DNA of 38,837 bases from Pseudomonadota bacterium (GTDB lineage: Bacteria; Pseudomonadota; Alphaproteobacteria; Sphingomonadales; Sphingomonadaceae), in NCBI GenBank assembly GCA_018240865.1, contig JAFEEY010000032.1:1-38837 (forward strand), given 5' to 3'. The notes under the pieces were generated by a model. The model was not told the DNA's origin and made no database searches. It was given only the letters and a program-made list of their open reading frames with translations. Positions 15,203 to 27,619 of the stretch are shown piece by piece. Made by a program: the position numbers and the translations under genes. The first letter of the stretch is position 1; every line of letters starts with the position of its first letter.

Positions 15203-16426
15203 ATGAAGACGATACTGCGTGCCGCACTGCTTGCGGTCACGTTCCTGTCAGCGGGAGCGGCCAATGCCGATACGCTGACCCTCGAAGAGGCGATCCGCCA
15301 GTCTGTGGCCAACTCGCCGCTGGGTGCCGCAGCAACAGCCCGGGTGGAAGTGCTGGAGGCCGCGCGCGCGGCTGCTGATACAAAGCCCGCTGCGACCATC
15401 GACGGCGCCGTCGAGAACATCGGGACGAATGGTTTCAACCAGTTCCAGATCGATGCCACCTATAATCAACGCATCGAGCGGGGCGGCAAGCGTGCGGCCC
15501 GGGTGGCACTGGCCGAAGGCGACATCGGGGTCGCGCAGGCGCAGGGGCTGATCGCGCGGCTCGATCTCGCCCAGAAGGTCCAGCAACTCTACGTCGAGGT
15601 GCAGGCCGCGACGCTCGATCTCGAACTCGCGCGCAGCCGGGTGGAGATCGCCGAGGCGCTCCAGAAAGACGTGCAGCGCCGGGTGGACGATGCCCGCGAT
15701 CCGCTCTTTGCTGGAACGCGCGCGCGAACGCAGCTGGCGGAAGCCAAGGTCGATCTGGAATTGGCCGAACATGCGGTGGAAGCGGCCAAGACCCGCCTTG
15801 CCTTGCTTTCCGGACAGGCCGACGACGAGTTCTCGGTTGTGACGGACGCCTTTCTCGACTTCGCGCCGGCAGGCGCAGTGCCGGACGATCTCGCCTCGAT
15901 CGATCTGGCCTTGTATGAGGCGCGCAGCCGCCGCGCCGATGCCAATATCCGTTTGCAGGACGCGAACGCGCGCACCGATCCGACCGTGTTCGCCGGCCCC
16001 CGTTTCCTTGGGACGGGCGATGTCGCTCTTGTTGGCGGCTTCTCGCTGCCGCTATCGAACCGCGCACTCAACCAGGCCAATCGCGACCGCGCCGAAGCCG
16101 AGAAGCGCCAGATCGAAGCCGACCTTGCCGTCGAGCGGTTCGAGCGGCGCCGCGCCATTGGCTTTGCCGTGGAGCGGGTCGAGGAAGCGGGCCACGAGGC
16201 GGAGGCGATCCGCACCAAGGTCGTGCCCGGCGCCGAGCAGACGCTGCGCGAAGTGCTGGCGGGCTACAAGCGCGGCGGCTTCACCTTTCTCGACGTCTCG
16301 ACCGCGCAAAACGCTCTGCATGACGCACGCGTGCGGATGGTCGATGCCATGACCGAATATCACCGTGCCAAGGCTGAACTTGATCGCCTGACCGGCCGGT
16401 TTGCCGAACTCGTTGGGGGTAACTGA
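15203..16426 (+). CDS. czcC: CzcC-family outer membrane efflux protein
   Basis: A 407-residue TolC-like protein. ATG 15203 follows a GGAGCAGGTGAA ribosome site and opens a signal peptide (MKTILRAALLAVTFLSAGAANA). Mature TLTLEEAIRQSVANSP is the usual start of OEP-family channels, followed by long helical, Ala/Glu/Arg-rich stretches in two similar halves. It would form the outer-membrane duct of the CzcCBA tripartite pump. czcB begins 2 bases after its stop, so the genes are co-transcribed. The length is usual for CzcC (about 400-420). Confidence 0.93.
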   Translation: MKTILRAALLAVTFLSAGAANADTLTLEEAIRQSVANSPLGAAATARVEVLEAARAAADTKPAATIDGAVENIGTNGFNQFQIDATYNQRIERGGKRAARVALAEGDIGVAQAQGLIARLDLAQKVQQLYVEVQAATLDLELARSRVEIAEALQKDVQRRVDDARDPLFAGTRARTQLAEAKVDLELAEHAVEAAKTRLALLSGQADDEFSVVTDAFLDFAPAGAVPDDLASIDLALYEARSRRADANIRLQDANARTDPTVFAGPRFLGTGDVALVGGFSLPLSNRALNQANRDRAEAEKRQIEADLAVERFERRRAIGFAVERVEEAGHEAEAIRTKVVPGAEQTLREVLAGYKRGGFTFLDVSTAQNALHDARVRMVDAMTEYHRAKAELDRLTGRFAELVGGN

Positions 16427-16428
16427 CC

Positions 16429-20839
<4,411 letters not shown>

Positions 20840-20874
20840 TACATCTGGGCGGCAAGGGATAGGAGAACCCGATC

Positions 20875-22191
20875 ATGCTATCCGTGCTTGCACACCGCAC
20901 CTACCGGCATCTGTTTCTGGCGCAGGTCATCGCGCTGGTGGGGACGGGGCTTGCCACGGTGGCCCTCGGTCTGCTGGCTTACGAGATCGCCGGCGCGGAT
21001 GCGGGTGCGGTGCTGGGCACGGCGCTGGCGATCAAGATGGTGGCTTATATCGGCGTCGCGCCGGTGGTCGGGGCCTATGCCGACAGGCTGCCGCGCAAGG
21101 GACTGTTGGTGGCGATGGACCTGCTGCGCGCCGGTGCTGCACTGACGCTCCCGTTCGTCGATGCGGTCTGGCAGGTCTATCTGCTGATCTTCCTGCTGCA
21201 ATCGGCCTCGGCGGCCTTCACGCCGACGTTTCAGGCGACCATCCCCGATATTCTCCCGGACGAGGAGGAATACACCCGCGCACTCTCGCTTTCGCGCCTC
21301 GCCTATGATCTGGAAAGCCTGCTGAGCCCGATTCTGGCCGCTGCGCTCCTGACGGTGATCAGCTTCCACTGGCTGTTCGCGGGCACAGCGATCGGCTTTG
21401 CGATCTCGGCGCTGCTGGTCGTCACGGCCGCGCTGCCGCATCGCAAGGCTGCCGCGGCGATTGTCGAGAGTGTCTGGCGCAAGACCACGCGCGGCGCGCG
21501 CATCTATTTGAAGACACCCCGCCTGCTCGGCCTGCTGGCCGTGACCCTCACTGCTGCGGCGGGCAGCGCAATGGTGATCGTCAACACGGTCGTCATTGTG
21601 AAGGGCATGGGCCGCAGCCAAGGCGATGTGGCTCTGGCGCTTGCGGCCTATGGCGGCGGCTCGATGCTGGCCGCCCTCGCGCTGCCGCGGGTGTTGCAGC
21701 ACATCGCCGACCGGACGGTCATGCTCACGGGGGCTCTAATCCTCACCGTGACGCTTGGCGGACTGGCAGGTCTGGCGCTCGATTGGCCCCATCTTCTTGC
21801 CGGGTGGCTGGTGATGGGTATCGGCTATTCGCTCTGCGTTACGCCGGGTGGCAGGCTGCTGCGGCGGTCATCCAGCGAGGCTGATCGCCCCGCGCTCTTC
21901 GCCGCGCAGTTCGCGCTCAGCCATGTCTGCTGGCTGATGGCCTATCCGATCGCGGGGCAGGCGGGCGCCCGCTTCGGCATGACAACCGCCTTGGTCGCAC
22001 TGGCGGGGCTCGGCGCTGCGGGACTGTTGCTGGCGCTATGGCGCTGGCCGACGAACGACCCCGCCGCATTGGCCCACGACCACCCCGATCTGCCCGCAGA
22101 CCATCCGCATCTGGCCGGGCATGGCGGTGGGCAACACGCCCATCCCTATGTCATCGACGACTTGCACGGACACTGGCCGGGCCGCTCCTGA
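20875..22191 (+). CDS. MFS exporter with His-rich C-terminal tail
   Basis: A 438-residue major-facilitator protein with about twelve helices. The conserved loop-2/3 motif is seen near residues 63-77 (GAYADRLPRKGLLVA), and EYTRALSLSRLAYDLES resembles EntS/NreB-type carriers. The last 40 residues are rich in histidine and aspartate (DHPDLPADHPHLAGHGGG, then QHAHPY), as in the nickel exporter NreB. GGAG precedes ATG 20875, 35 bases after czcA, so it belongs to the same operon. I infer a metal-related export role, possibly nickel, from the tail and context; substrate certainty is low. It ends exactly where the convergent dismutase gene ends (no spacer). Confidence 0.85.
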   Translation: MLSVLAHRTYRHLFLAQVIALVGTGLATVALGLLAYEIAGADAGAVLGTALAIKMVAYIGVAPVVGAYADRLPRKGLLVAMDLLRAGAALTLPFVDAVWQVYLLIFLLQSASAAFTPTFQATIPDILPDEEEYTRALSLSRLAYDLESLLSPILAAALLTVISFHWLFAGTAIGFAISALLVVTAALPHRKAAAAIVESVWRKTTRGARIYLKTPRLLGLLAVTLTAAAGSAMVIVNTVVIVKGMGRSQGDVALALAAYGGGSMLAALALPRVLQHIADRTVMLTGALILTVTLGGLAGLALDWPHLLAGWLVMGIGYSLCVTPGGRLLRRSSSEADRPALFAAQFALSHVCWLMAYPIAGQAGARFGMTTALVALAGLGAAGLLLALWRWPTNDPAALAHDHPDLPADHPHLAGHGGGQHAHPYVIDDLHGHWPGRS

Positions 22192-22911
22192 TCAGGCAAT
22201 CGCCGCGCGATACCGCGCGTCGACCACCTCCCAGTCGAGATTGGCCATGAAAGCATCGACATAGCGCGCGGCGGCGGTGCCATAGTCCATGTGATAGGCA
22301 TGTTCATACATGTCGAGCGCGATCAGCGGGGTGCCGGTCACCGCGCCGTGCATGTGATCCCAAGCCCAGTAATTGTGGAGCGACCGGGTGTGCGCGTTCC
22401 ACGTGAGCACGCACCAGCCCGATCCGCCGGCAAGGCTCATCGCGGTGCGCCGGAACTCGGCCGCCCAGGCATCGTATCCGCCGAACCAGCTTGTCAGCGC
22501 TTCGGTGATCGATCCGCCGGGAGTGCCAATCCCGCCGAGCGCGCCGAAATAGAGCTCGTGCAGCACCACCGATCCGGTGCGGTGCAGTTCCTCGCGCTTG
22601 AGCCCGGAGTAGGCGACCGGCGGAAATTCGGGATCGGCCATCGCCGCGGCGAGCCGGGTCTCGATGGTATTGAGCCCGCGCACCGAGCCCTGGTAATTGT
22701 TCTCCCAGTGCGAGGTGATGAGCTTCTCCGACAGCCCGGTTAGTTTAGCGGGGTTAAAGCGCAGCGGCTTGGGGGTGTGCTTTCCGGCGAAGGCGGCGGC
22801 AGCAGAGGCCGGCGCCTGCCCGGCAACGCTGCCATGGGTTGCTACCAGCGCCGCGCCGGCTGCGGAAAGGGCGGCGGTGCCGATTGCCTGCCTTCGGGTA
22901 ATATCGCTCAT
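22192..22911 (-). CDS. Tat-exported Fe/Mn superoxide dismutase
   Basis: A 239-residue protein. The N-terminus has a twin-arginine motif (ITRRQAIGTAAL) and hydrophobic signal, so it is probably folded in the cytoplasm and exported by Tat. The mature part is a Fe/Mn-SOD: His68 (SHWENNYQGS), His118 (LHELYFG), Asp200 and His204 (DMYEHAYHMDYG) are the metal ligands. The gene follows chrA after 10 bases with GAGGAGG as ribosome site, so the two form an operon. This matches the chrA-chrC (SOD) arrangement known from chromate-resistance transposon TnOtChr; the proposed job is removal of superoxide made during chromate reduction. Most SODs lack a Tat signal, so periplasmic placement is notable. Confidence 0.9.
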   Translation of the reverse strand: MSDITRRQAIGTAALSAAGAALVATHGSVAGQAPASAAAAFAGKHTPKPLRFNPAKLTGLSEKLITSHWENNYQGSVRGLNTIETRLAAAMADPEFPPVAYSGLKREELHRTGSVVLHELYFGALGGIGTPGGSITEALTSWFGGYDAWAAEFRRTAMSLAGGSGWCVLTWNAHTRSLHNYWAWDHMHGAVTGTPLIALDMYEHAYHMDYGTAAARYVDAFMANLDWEVVDARYRAAIA

Positions 22912-22921
22912 ATCGTCCTCC

Positions 22922-24241
22922 TCACGTCGCCAGAACCAGAACCAGTCCGCCCACCCCGCAGGCCGCCAGCACGCGCAGCACCGACCACTTCAAGCCGAAG
23001 GCGAGCGTGAAGGCCAGTAGTGCCAGCAAGCCCGCGCGCCAGTCGAAGCTGGCAAGCTCGGGCCAGTAGAGCCGAACCGGGCCGACATGGCGCTGGCCCA
23101 CCGCGGTAAACAGCACGTGCAGCGCGAACCACGCGGTCAGGTTGCCGATCACCCCCACCACCGCCGCCGTCACCGCTGCCAGCCCGCCTTTCAGCGCCAC
23201 CGCACGGCCGAGCCGGTCAATCCACGGGGCAAAGGCGAAGATCCACATGAAGCACGGCGCAAAGGTGACCCAGGTCGTCAGCATCGCCCCGAGGAACCCT
23301 GCCATCAGCGGCGAGAACGGCTCGGGCGCGCGGAAGGCGGCGAGATAGCCGACGAATTGGGTGACAAGGATCAGTGGCCCCGGTGTGGTCTCGGCCAGGC
23401 CGAGCCCGTCGGCCATTTCACCGGGCTGGAGCCAGCCGAAACCCTGCACTGCCTCCTGCGCCATATAGGCGAGCACAGCATAGGCCCCGCCAAAGGTCAC
23501 CACGGCAAGCTGCGAGAAGAAGGCCCCGATATCCCACAACACATGCTCGCGCCCCAGCGTCGCCGCAATCAGCACCATCGGCGCCGCCCACACTGCGCCC
23601 CACAGCGCAATCGAGAAGAAGGTGGTGCGCCATGGCCGCTCCGGCACAGCGTCAGCCCCTGTGGCTGGCTTGAGCGCCAGCAGATCGGGTCGCCTCTTCC
23701 CCGCGATCATGCCGATGACCCCTGACCCCAGCACGATCAGCGGGAATGGGAGATCGAAGAAGAACAGGCCGACAAAGGCCGCCGCCGCGAGCCCGCGCTT
23801 CAGGCCCGTATCGAGTGCGCGCCCGGCAATCCGCAGGAGAGCTTGCACGACGATGGCCAGCACCGCCGCCTTCACGCCCAGAAACAGCGCTTCGACCCAT
23901 GCGAGATTGGCGGCGATCGCATAAAGCACCGACAGCGCGAGGATGATCAGCGCACCGGGAATTACGAACAGCAAGCCTGCAGCCAGCCCGCCGCGCCAGC
24001 CATGCAGTCGCCAGCCAATCCACGTCGCCAGCTGCTGCGCTTCGGGGCCGGGAAGCAGGTGGCAAAAATTGAGCGCGTGGAGAAAGTCCTCCTCGCTTAT
24101 CCATTTGTGCTCATCCACCAGCTCGCGGTGCATGAGCGCGATCTGTCCGGCGGGGCCTCCGAAACTAAGGAAGCCGATACGGGTAAACACCCGCAGCAGT
24201 TCGGCAAATGTGATGGACGGGGAAGTAGCCAGTGAAGCCAA
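22922..24241 (-). CDS. chrA: Chromate efflux transporter ChrA (long, two-domain form)
   Basis: A CHR-family transporter of about 439 residues with two homologous halves. The first half has FTRIGFLSFGGPAGQIALMH and NFCHLLPGPEAQQLATWIGW; the second has FFSQLAVVTFGGAYAVLAY and GLAETTPGPLILVTQFVGY. These FGG and LPGP/TPGP motifs define chromate/H+ antiporters. I place the start at TTG 24241 because GAGG lies 5 bases ahead; the frame runs on to another TTG at 24373 but that extra stretch (hydrophilic, Pro/Lys-rich) looks unlike the family. No in-frame ATG precedes the first domain. It is first in an operon with the dismutase gene. It exports chromate (and perhaps sulfate) across the inner membrane. 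Confidence 0.92.
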   Translation of the reverse strand: MASLATSPSITFAELLRVFTRIGFLSFGGPAGQIALMHRELVDEHKWISEEDFLHALNFCHLLPGPEAQQLATWIGWRLHGWRGGLAAGLLFVIPGALIILALSVLYAIAANLAWVEALFLGVKAAVLAIVVQALLRIAGRALDTGLKRGLAAAAFVGLFFFDLPFPLIVLGSGVIGMIAGKRRPDLLALKPATGADAVPERPWRTTFFSIALWGAVWAAPMVLIAATLGREHVLWDIGAFFSQLAVVTFGGAYAVLAYMAQEAVQGFGWLQPGEMADGLGLAETTPGPLILVTQFVGYLAAFRAPEPFSPLMAGFLGAMLTTWVTFAPCFMWIFAFAPWIDRLGRAVALKGGLAAVTAAVVGVIGNLTAWFALHVLFTAVGQRHVGPVRLYWPELASFDWRAGLLALLAFTLAFGLKWSVLRVLAACGVGGLVLVLAT

Positions 24242-24544
24242 GATAACCTCGCGCAATTCGCCCCACCGGAAATGGCAAGGCAACGAGGCAACGCTTGGGC
24301 CTGTCTTGACCTCGGCGGGAGGTTGCTTAGCCCCGCTGGGGTGCTGTTTAGCGTCCAAATAAAGGGAGATCAAGCAGACACCCGCGCGCCAATCATCCAG
24401 CCGCGCCGCTTGTTAGCATCCCTTGCATCCCACTTTTTCAGCAGAATATTATCCGGGTGACGCAGACTGTCAGTATGACCACTGTAAGTGCCTGCAGTCA
24501 GGTCGGCCGCCGACATACCGTGCCAAATTGGCCCGGAAACGCCT
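24242..24544. other. Region between chrA and the AlpA-like gene
   Basis: This holds the probable chrA promoter on the - strand. A weak - strand frame (24370-24516, ATG start, 48 residues, basic end KKWDARDANKRRGWMIG) is possible, but it lacks a ribosome site and I do not recognise it. The frame of chrA also stays open to 24373. Nothing else is supported. Confidence 0.35.
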
Positions 24545-24778
24545 TTAGCTCGACACAATATCTCGCATCCAGTCGTTGATTTCCGCTTCGACCCATACGA
24601 CACATTTCGGCCCCAGCGATCGCGATCTCGGGAACCGGCCCTCGCTCATACGCTGATAGATAGCGGAGCGGCGCAGTCCGACCCGGGCGATCACTTCCGG
24701 CAGGCGCAAAAGCCTCGCCGGCGGTGCTGCTTCGGGCGGTTGAGGCGTGTGCATTTCATCTGGTGTTGCATGCGGCAT
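24545..24778 (-). CDS. AlpA-family DNA-binding regulator
   Basis: A 77-residue protein. The core PARLLRLPEVIARVGLRRSAIYQRMSEGRFP is the AlpA/MerR-like winged HTH used by phages, ICEs and islands, followed by the typical RSLGPKCVVWVEAEINDWMRD end. I chose ATG 24778; the frame extends further but overlaps the upstream gene's span without a ribosome site. AlpA-type proteins commonly activate excision or integrase genes of mobile elements. It lies 46 bases downstream of the HTH gene on the same strand, so the two are probably co-transcribed, divergently from the transfer operon. Confidence 0.88.
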   Translation of the reverse strand: MPHATPDEMHTPQPPEAAPPARLLRLPEVIARVGLRRSAIYQRMSEGRFPRSRSLGPKCVVWVEAEINDWMRDIVSS

Positions 24779-24824
24779 TGTTGATCTCACTTGCTTGGGT
24801 TCGATCCCCTCCGAACTTTGGCAT

Positions 24825-25286
24825 TTACCGGGGCAGCGACATCGCGATGTCCCGGTCCACAAAATCATCGATGTGCTTGGCAAGCATTCGTGCCACGAGC
24901 TGTGAGGTGCCGTTGGCCCACCGAGGCCGCAGATCCTCAATCCGCCGTCCGAGGGTCCGCTGAAGATGGACTGGGAGGCTTGTGAAGAACTCTTCGAGAA
25001 ATTCGCCCATTTCGCCATGCATCCACTCGCAGGCGAGGTCTTCCTGCCCGGCAAGAGCAAGGATCATCGTCGCGCGGGAGTGCGCTCCACAGGCGGCGAG
25101 CACAAGTGCCGCATCGTCGAGCCCGATAGGCCGCTCGCCGCGCGCAAGGCGAAGCAGGGTCTCGCGGTGCATTCCGCATTCACTGGCAATCCTGTGGCGG
25201 GGCTTGCCGGCGGCATCGATCGCGTGGGCAAGCACGCGAGCCAGACTTTGATTGGCCGGTCTGGCAACGGTGGTTGGATGGTGCAT
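24825..25286 (-). CDS. HTH protein divergent from the transfer operon
   Basis: A 153-residue protein with a strong AAGGAG site before ATG 25286. The N-terminal half (about 12-65, ARVLAHAIDAAGKPRHRIAS then MHRETLLRLARGER) looks like a lambda-repressor-like helix-turn-helix. The remainder is helical and acidic (MHGEMGEFLEEFFTSLP) with an Arg-rich segment. I do not recognise a named family; it resembles hypothetical proteins found beside tra genes on sphingomonad elements. Position and HTH suggest that it controls its own promoter and that of traA, where an inverted repeat lies at 25588-25611. Confidence 0.65.
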   Translation of the reverse strand: MHHPTTVARPANQSLARVLAHAIDAAGKPRHRIASECGMHRETLLRLARGERPIGLDDAALVLAACGAHSRATMILALAGQEDLACEWMHGEMGEFLEEFFTSLPVHLQRTLGRRIEDLRPRWANGTSQLVARMLAKHIDDFVDRDIAMSLPR

Positions 25287-25636
25287 GGGTGTCTCCTTGT
25301 ATCTGCACTGGTTCGAGTCGCAGGCATATCGCGAAGCACCCCATGTAGGAAAACAAAAAGAACATTAGCAGAACATCTCGTTTAGAGGCGAATCAGTTCC
25401 TCTATCCGAGTCGTCGCCAAATCCCGGCTGCCGTGACGGCCTTTACCGACACAAAAAGACTGATTTTACGTCGTTATCGTCGACTTCAAGCGCTGGACTG
25501 GATAAGATGCGTCCGCATCCTTCCATGTCCAGGCGGTATTGTCGCTGAAAACTTTCCTACGGCCATTTCCTAGATGCATGTGGAACACACAGCGAACGCA
25601 AGAACGCTGTGACCACCCCTCCAACCGGAGCTTCAC
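25287..25636. promoter_or_regulatory. Divergent control region between HTH gene and traA
   Basis: A 350-base non-coding region between oppositely oriented operons, more AT-rich than its flanks near 25340-25380 and 25440-25480. It holds two inverted repeats: GATGCG/CGCATC (25506-25511 with 25514-25519), and CACAGCG/CGCTGTG (25588-25594 with 25605-25611), the latter just upstream of the traA ribosome site (GGAG, ATG 25637). These are candidate operators or leader hairpins. Promoter boxes could not be assigned with confidence. An oriT is possible but not shown. Confidence 0.45.
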
Positions 25637-25966
25637 ATGCAGTCTCTCACCCTCCCCAGGCGCGCCAGCGTCAAGGGTCTCGGCAAGACCCTCAACATTG
25701 CCATCCCGGTCGCAATCGCGGCGCTTGCGGCGAGCGCCGCCTATGCCGGCGCTGACACGACCTTCACCCCTGCCCTCACGAAGTTCACCGACTTTCTGGA
25801 AGGCTCGGGCGGCAAGATCATCACGGTTCTCAGCCTCGCTGGCGGCCTGATCGGTCTGGCATCCGGGCGTTTTTCGCTCGGCCAGGTTGCCGTTCCGGTG
25901 GGTGTCGGCATCGGTGTCGGCACGGGTGTTCCGATCGTCACCTCGGTCGTGACCGCGGTCATCTGA
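25637..25966 (+). CDS. traA: TraA-like conjugative pilin precursor
   Basis: A 109-residue protein. A long basic leader and hydrophobic stretch end at a signal-peptidase site after Ala37 (SAAYA/GAD), leaving a mature part of about 72 residues. This is close to F pilin (about 70). The mature part has two hydrophobic segments (about 60-75, ITVLSLAGGLIGLAS; about 85-107, VPVGVGIGVGTGVPIVTSVV) split by a short polar loop, as in VirB2/TraA pilins. GGAG precedes the ATG by 6 bases. It is the first gene of the F-type transfer operon, with traL 26 bases downstream. Identification rests on architecture plus position. Confidence 0.8.
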   Translation: MQSLTLPRRASVKGLGKTLNIAIPVAIAALAASAAYAGADTTFTPALTKFTDFLEGSGGKIITVLSLAGGLIGLASGRFSLGQVAVPVGVGIGVGTGVPIVTSVVTAVI

Positions 25967-25992
25967 GCGCGGCAAGGGAAGGCGGCGTCGCC

Positions 25993-26280
25993 ATGGCAGA
26001 CCCATACATCATTCCTCGACGGCTCGATGACCCGGAGCTTATCGGCTTTTGGACCATCGACGAGTTCGCGGGAATGCTGGCCCCCTTCACCTGGGGGATC
26101 CTCACCCAGCATATCTTTATCGGCATCATAGTCGCCTTCGGCGCCTGGTTCGCATTGCGAAAGGCAAAAGCAGGACGCGCCAGCTCCTGGGTAGCCCACG
26201 CCGCATACTGGTATCTGCCTGCAGGATTTCTGGGCCTCAAGGCAACGCCGCCTTCCCACTGCCGACTACTCGCCGGTTGA
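25993..26280 (+). CDS. traL: TraL, pilus assembly protein
   Basis: A 95-residue protein beginning with the TraL pattern (YIIPRRLDDPELIGFWTIDE), then two hydrophobic segments (about 27-52 and 67-82). TraL is the F-type counterpart of VirB3, an inner-membrane component needed for pilus extension. Its stop is 11 bases before traE, and the traE ribosome site overlaps the traL stop. Length agrees with the family (about 90-100). Confidence 0.9.
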   Translation: MADPYIIPRRLDDPELIGFWTIDEFAGMLAPFTWGILTQHIFIGIIVAFGAWFALRKAKAGRASSWVAHAAYWYLPAGFLGLKATPPSHCRLLAG

Positions 26281-26291
26281 GGGGCACTTCC

Positions 26292-26864
26292 ATGTATTCC
26301 GACATATCCCACGAACGGCAGCAATCGCTGCTGCGCCAGCGGAACCTCTTTGCGCTCACTAGCGCTGGCCTAGGCCTTGCTCTGGTCGTCGCCGGGAGCC
26401 TTGCCGCCACCCGCGACCGCGAAGTGGTGCTGGTTCCGACCGTTCCCAAAGCGCTCACCGTGAGCAGTGCCGGGGTCGAGGCCGATTATCTCGAACTCGT
26501 CACCCGCGATGCGGCTCTTGTTCTTCTCAATCGCAGTCCGGAAGGCCTCGATTACTGGATGAATGAGATCCTGAAGCTGGCAGATCCCGCAAGCTATGGC
26601 CGCCTCAAGGCCGAGCTCGTCCGGATCGTCGAAGAGCAGCGGGGCTCGGATGTCACCCAGGCATTCGTGATCCGGTCGATGACTGTCGACCCGAAAGGCC
26701 TCACCTCGGATGTGACGGGCACGCTCAAGACCTTCGTCGGCGCGCAGGTGATTGCGAGTGACGAACGCCGCTTCCGTTTCAGCTGGACTTACCGCGGCCT
26801 GCGCCTGGCGCTCTCCGGGTTTGCCCAGCTCCCCCCACAGGACAAATCGAAGGAGGCCCAGTGA
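26292..26864 (+). CDS. traE: TraE, type IV secretion inner-membrane protein
   Basis: A 190-residue protein, the F-type counterpart of VirB5/VirB8-like TraE. An N-terminal cytoplasmic stretch (MYSDISHERQQSLLRQRN) and one TM helix (LFALTSAGLGLALVVAGSL) lead into a periplasmic domain (TRDAALVLLNRSPEGLDYW and later VTGTLKTFVGAQVIAS). GAGGGG precedes ATG 26292. The stop TGA overlaps the traK ATG (TGATG), so translation is coupled. Confidence 0.92.
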   Translation: MYSDISHERQQSLLRQRNLFALTSAGLGLALVVAGSLAATRDREVVLVPTVPKALTVSSAGVEADYLELVTRDAALVLLNRSPEGLDYWMNEILKLADPASYGRLKAELVRIVEEQRGSDVTQAFVIRSMTVDPKGLTSDVTGTLKTFVGAQVIASDERRFRFSWTYRGLRLALSGFAQLPPQDKSKEAQ

Positions 26865-27619
26865 TGGCTTACCGAAAAGGGACCCATACACGGGGTCTAT
26901 TTCTGAGCGCGGCCGCTCTGCTCACAGCAGCATCCCCCGCTCATGCGGCCGACCAGTTCAAGCAAACGGCTGACGGCGCCGGAATCGAGTGCAGCGTTTC
27001 AGCGCGAGAGCTGACCCGCTTCGCGTTGGTCGACGACCAGTTCGCCAGCGTCTCGAAGATCTCGACCGGCACGCCCTACAACGACTTTGCAGTGACCAAC
27101 GAGCCGGTGCGCGGCGACATCTATGTGTCGGTGCCGGAAACTTACGCGGCACGGTCGATCAGCTTCTTCACCACCACGAAGAAGGGCTTCGTCTACAAGG
27201 TCGCGTGCCGGGTTGAGCAAATTCCGGCGACCCAGGTCTTCATCACCAACCCCGCCATCGCGAAGAACCGGGCGGCGGATTGGGAAAGCCAGACCCCGAT
27301 CGAGACCAGCGCCGTCAGGCTCATCCAGGCGATGGCCAATGACCGGACGGTCGACGGTTTCGAGGTCCGCCAATCGACTGCCATACCCGCACGGGTCGGC
27401 GATCTCGAAGTCCAGCTCATCGCTGATTATCGCGGCGCCAGCCTCACTGGGAAGGTCGTCCGCATCCACAATCGCGGAGCGAAACCCGTGACGCTCGCCG
27501 AACGCGATCTTGCACCGCGCGACACGCTCGCCGTCTCGATCGCCGAGCCAAAGCTCGAACCCGGGGCCAGCACCACGGCCTTTGTTGTCGGCGCAAGCGG
27601 GGAGACAGGCAATGACTGA
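26864..27619 (+). CDS. traK: TraK, secretin-like core protein
   Basis: A 251-residue exported protein with a signal peptide ending near SPAHA/ADQ (about 28). It is the VirB9-like component of the F-type core complex; the C-terminal part has the beta-rich pattern with LTGKVVRIHNRGAKPVTLAE seen in TraK proteins. AAGGAGG lies 7 bases before ATG 26864, which I prefer to the GTG 3 bases earlier. With TraV and TraB it forms the channel across both membranes. Its end overlaps traB by 8 bases. Confidence 0.9.
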   Translation: MAYRKGTHTRGLFLSAAALLTAASPAHAADQFKQTADGAGIECSVSARELTRFALVDDQFASVSKISTGTPYNDFAVTNEPVRGDIYVSVPETYAARSISFFTTTKKGFVYKVACRVEQIPATQVFITNPAIAKNRAADWESQTPIETSAVRLIQAMANDRTVDGFEVRQSTAIPARVGDLEVQLIADYRGASLTGKVVRIHNRGAKPVTLAERDLAPRDTLAVSIAEPKLEPGASTTAFVVGASGETGND

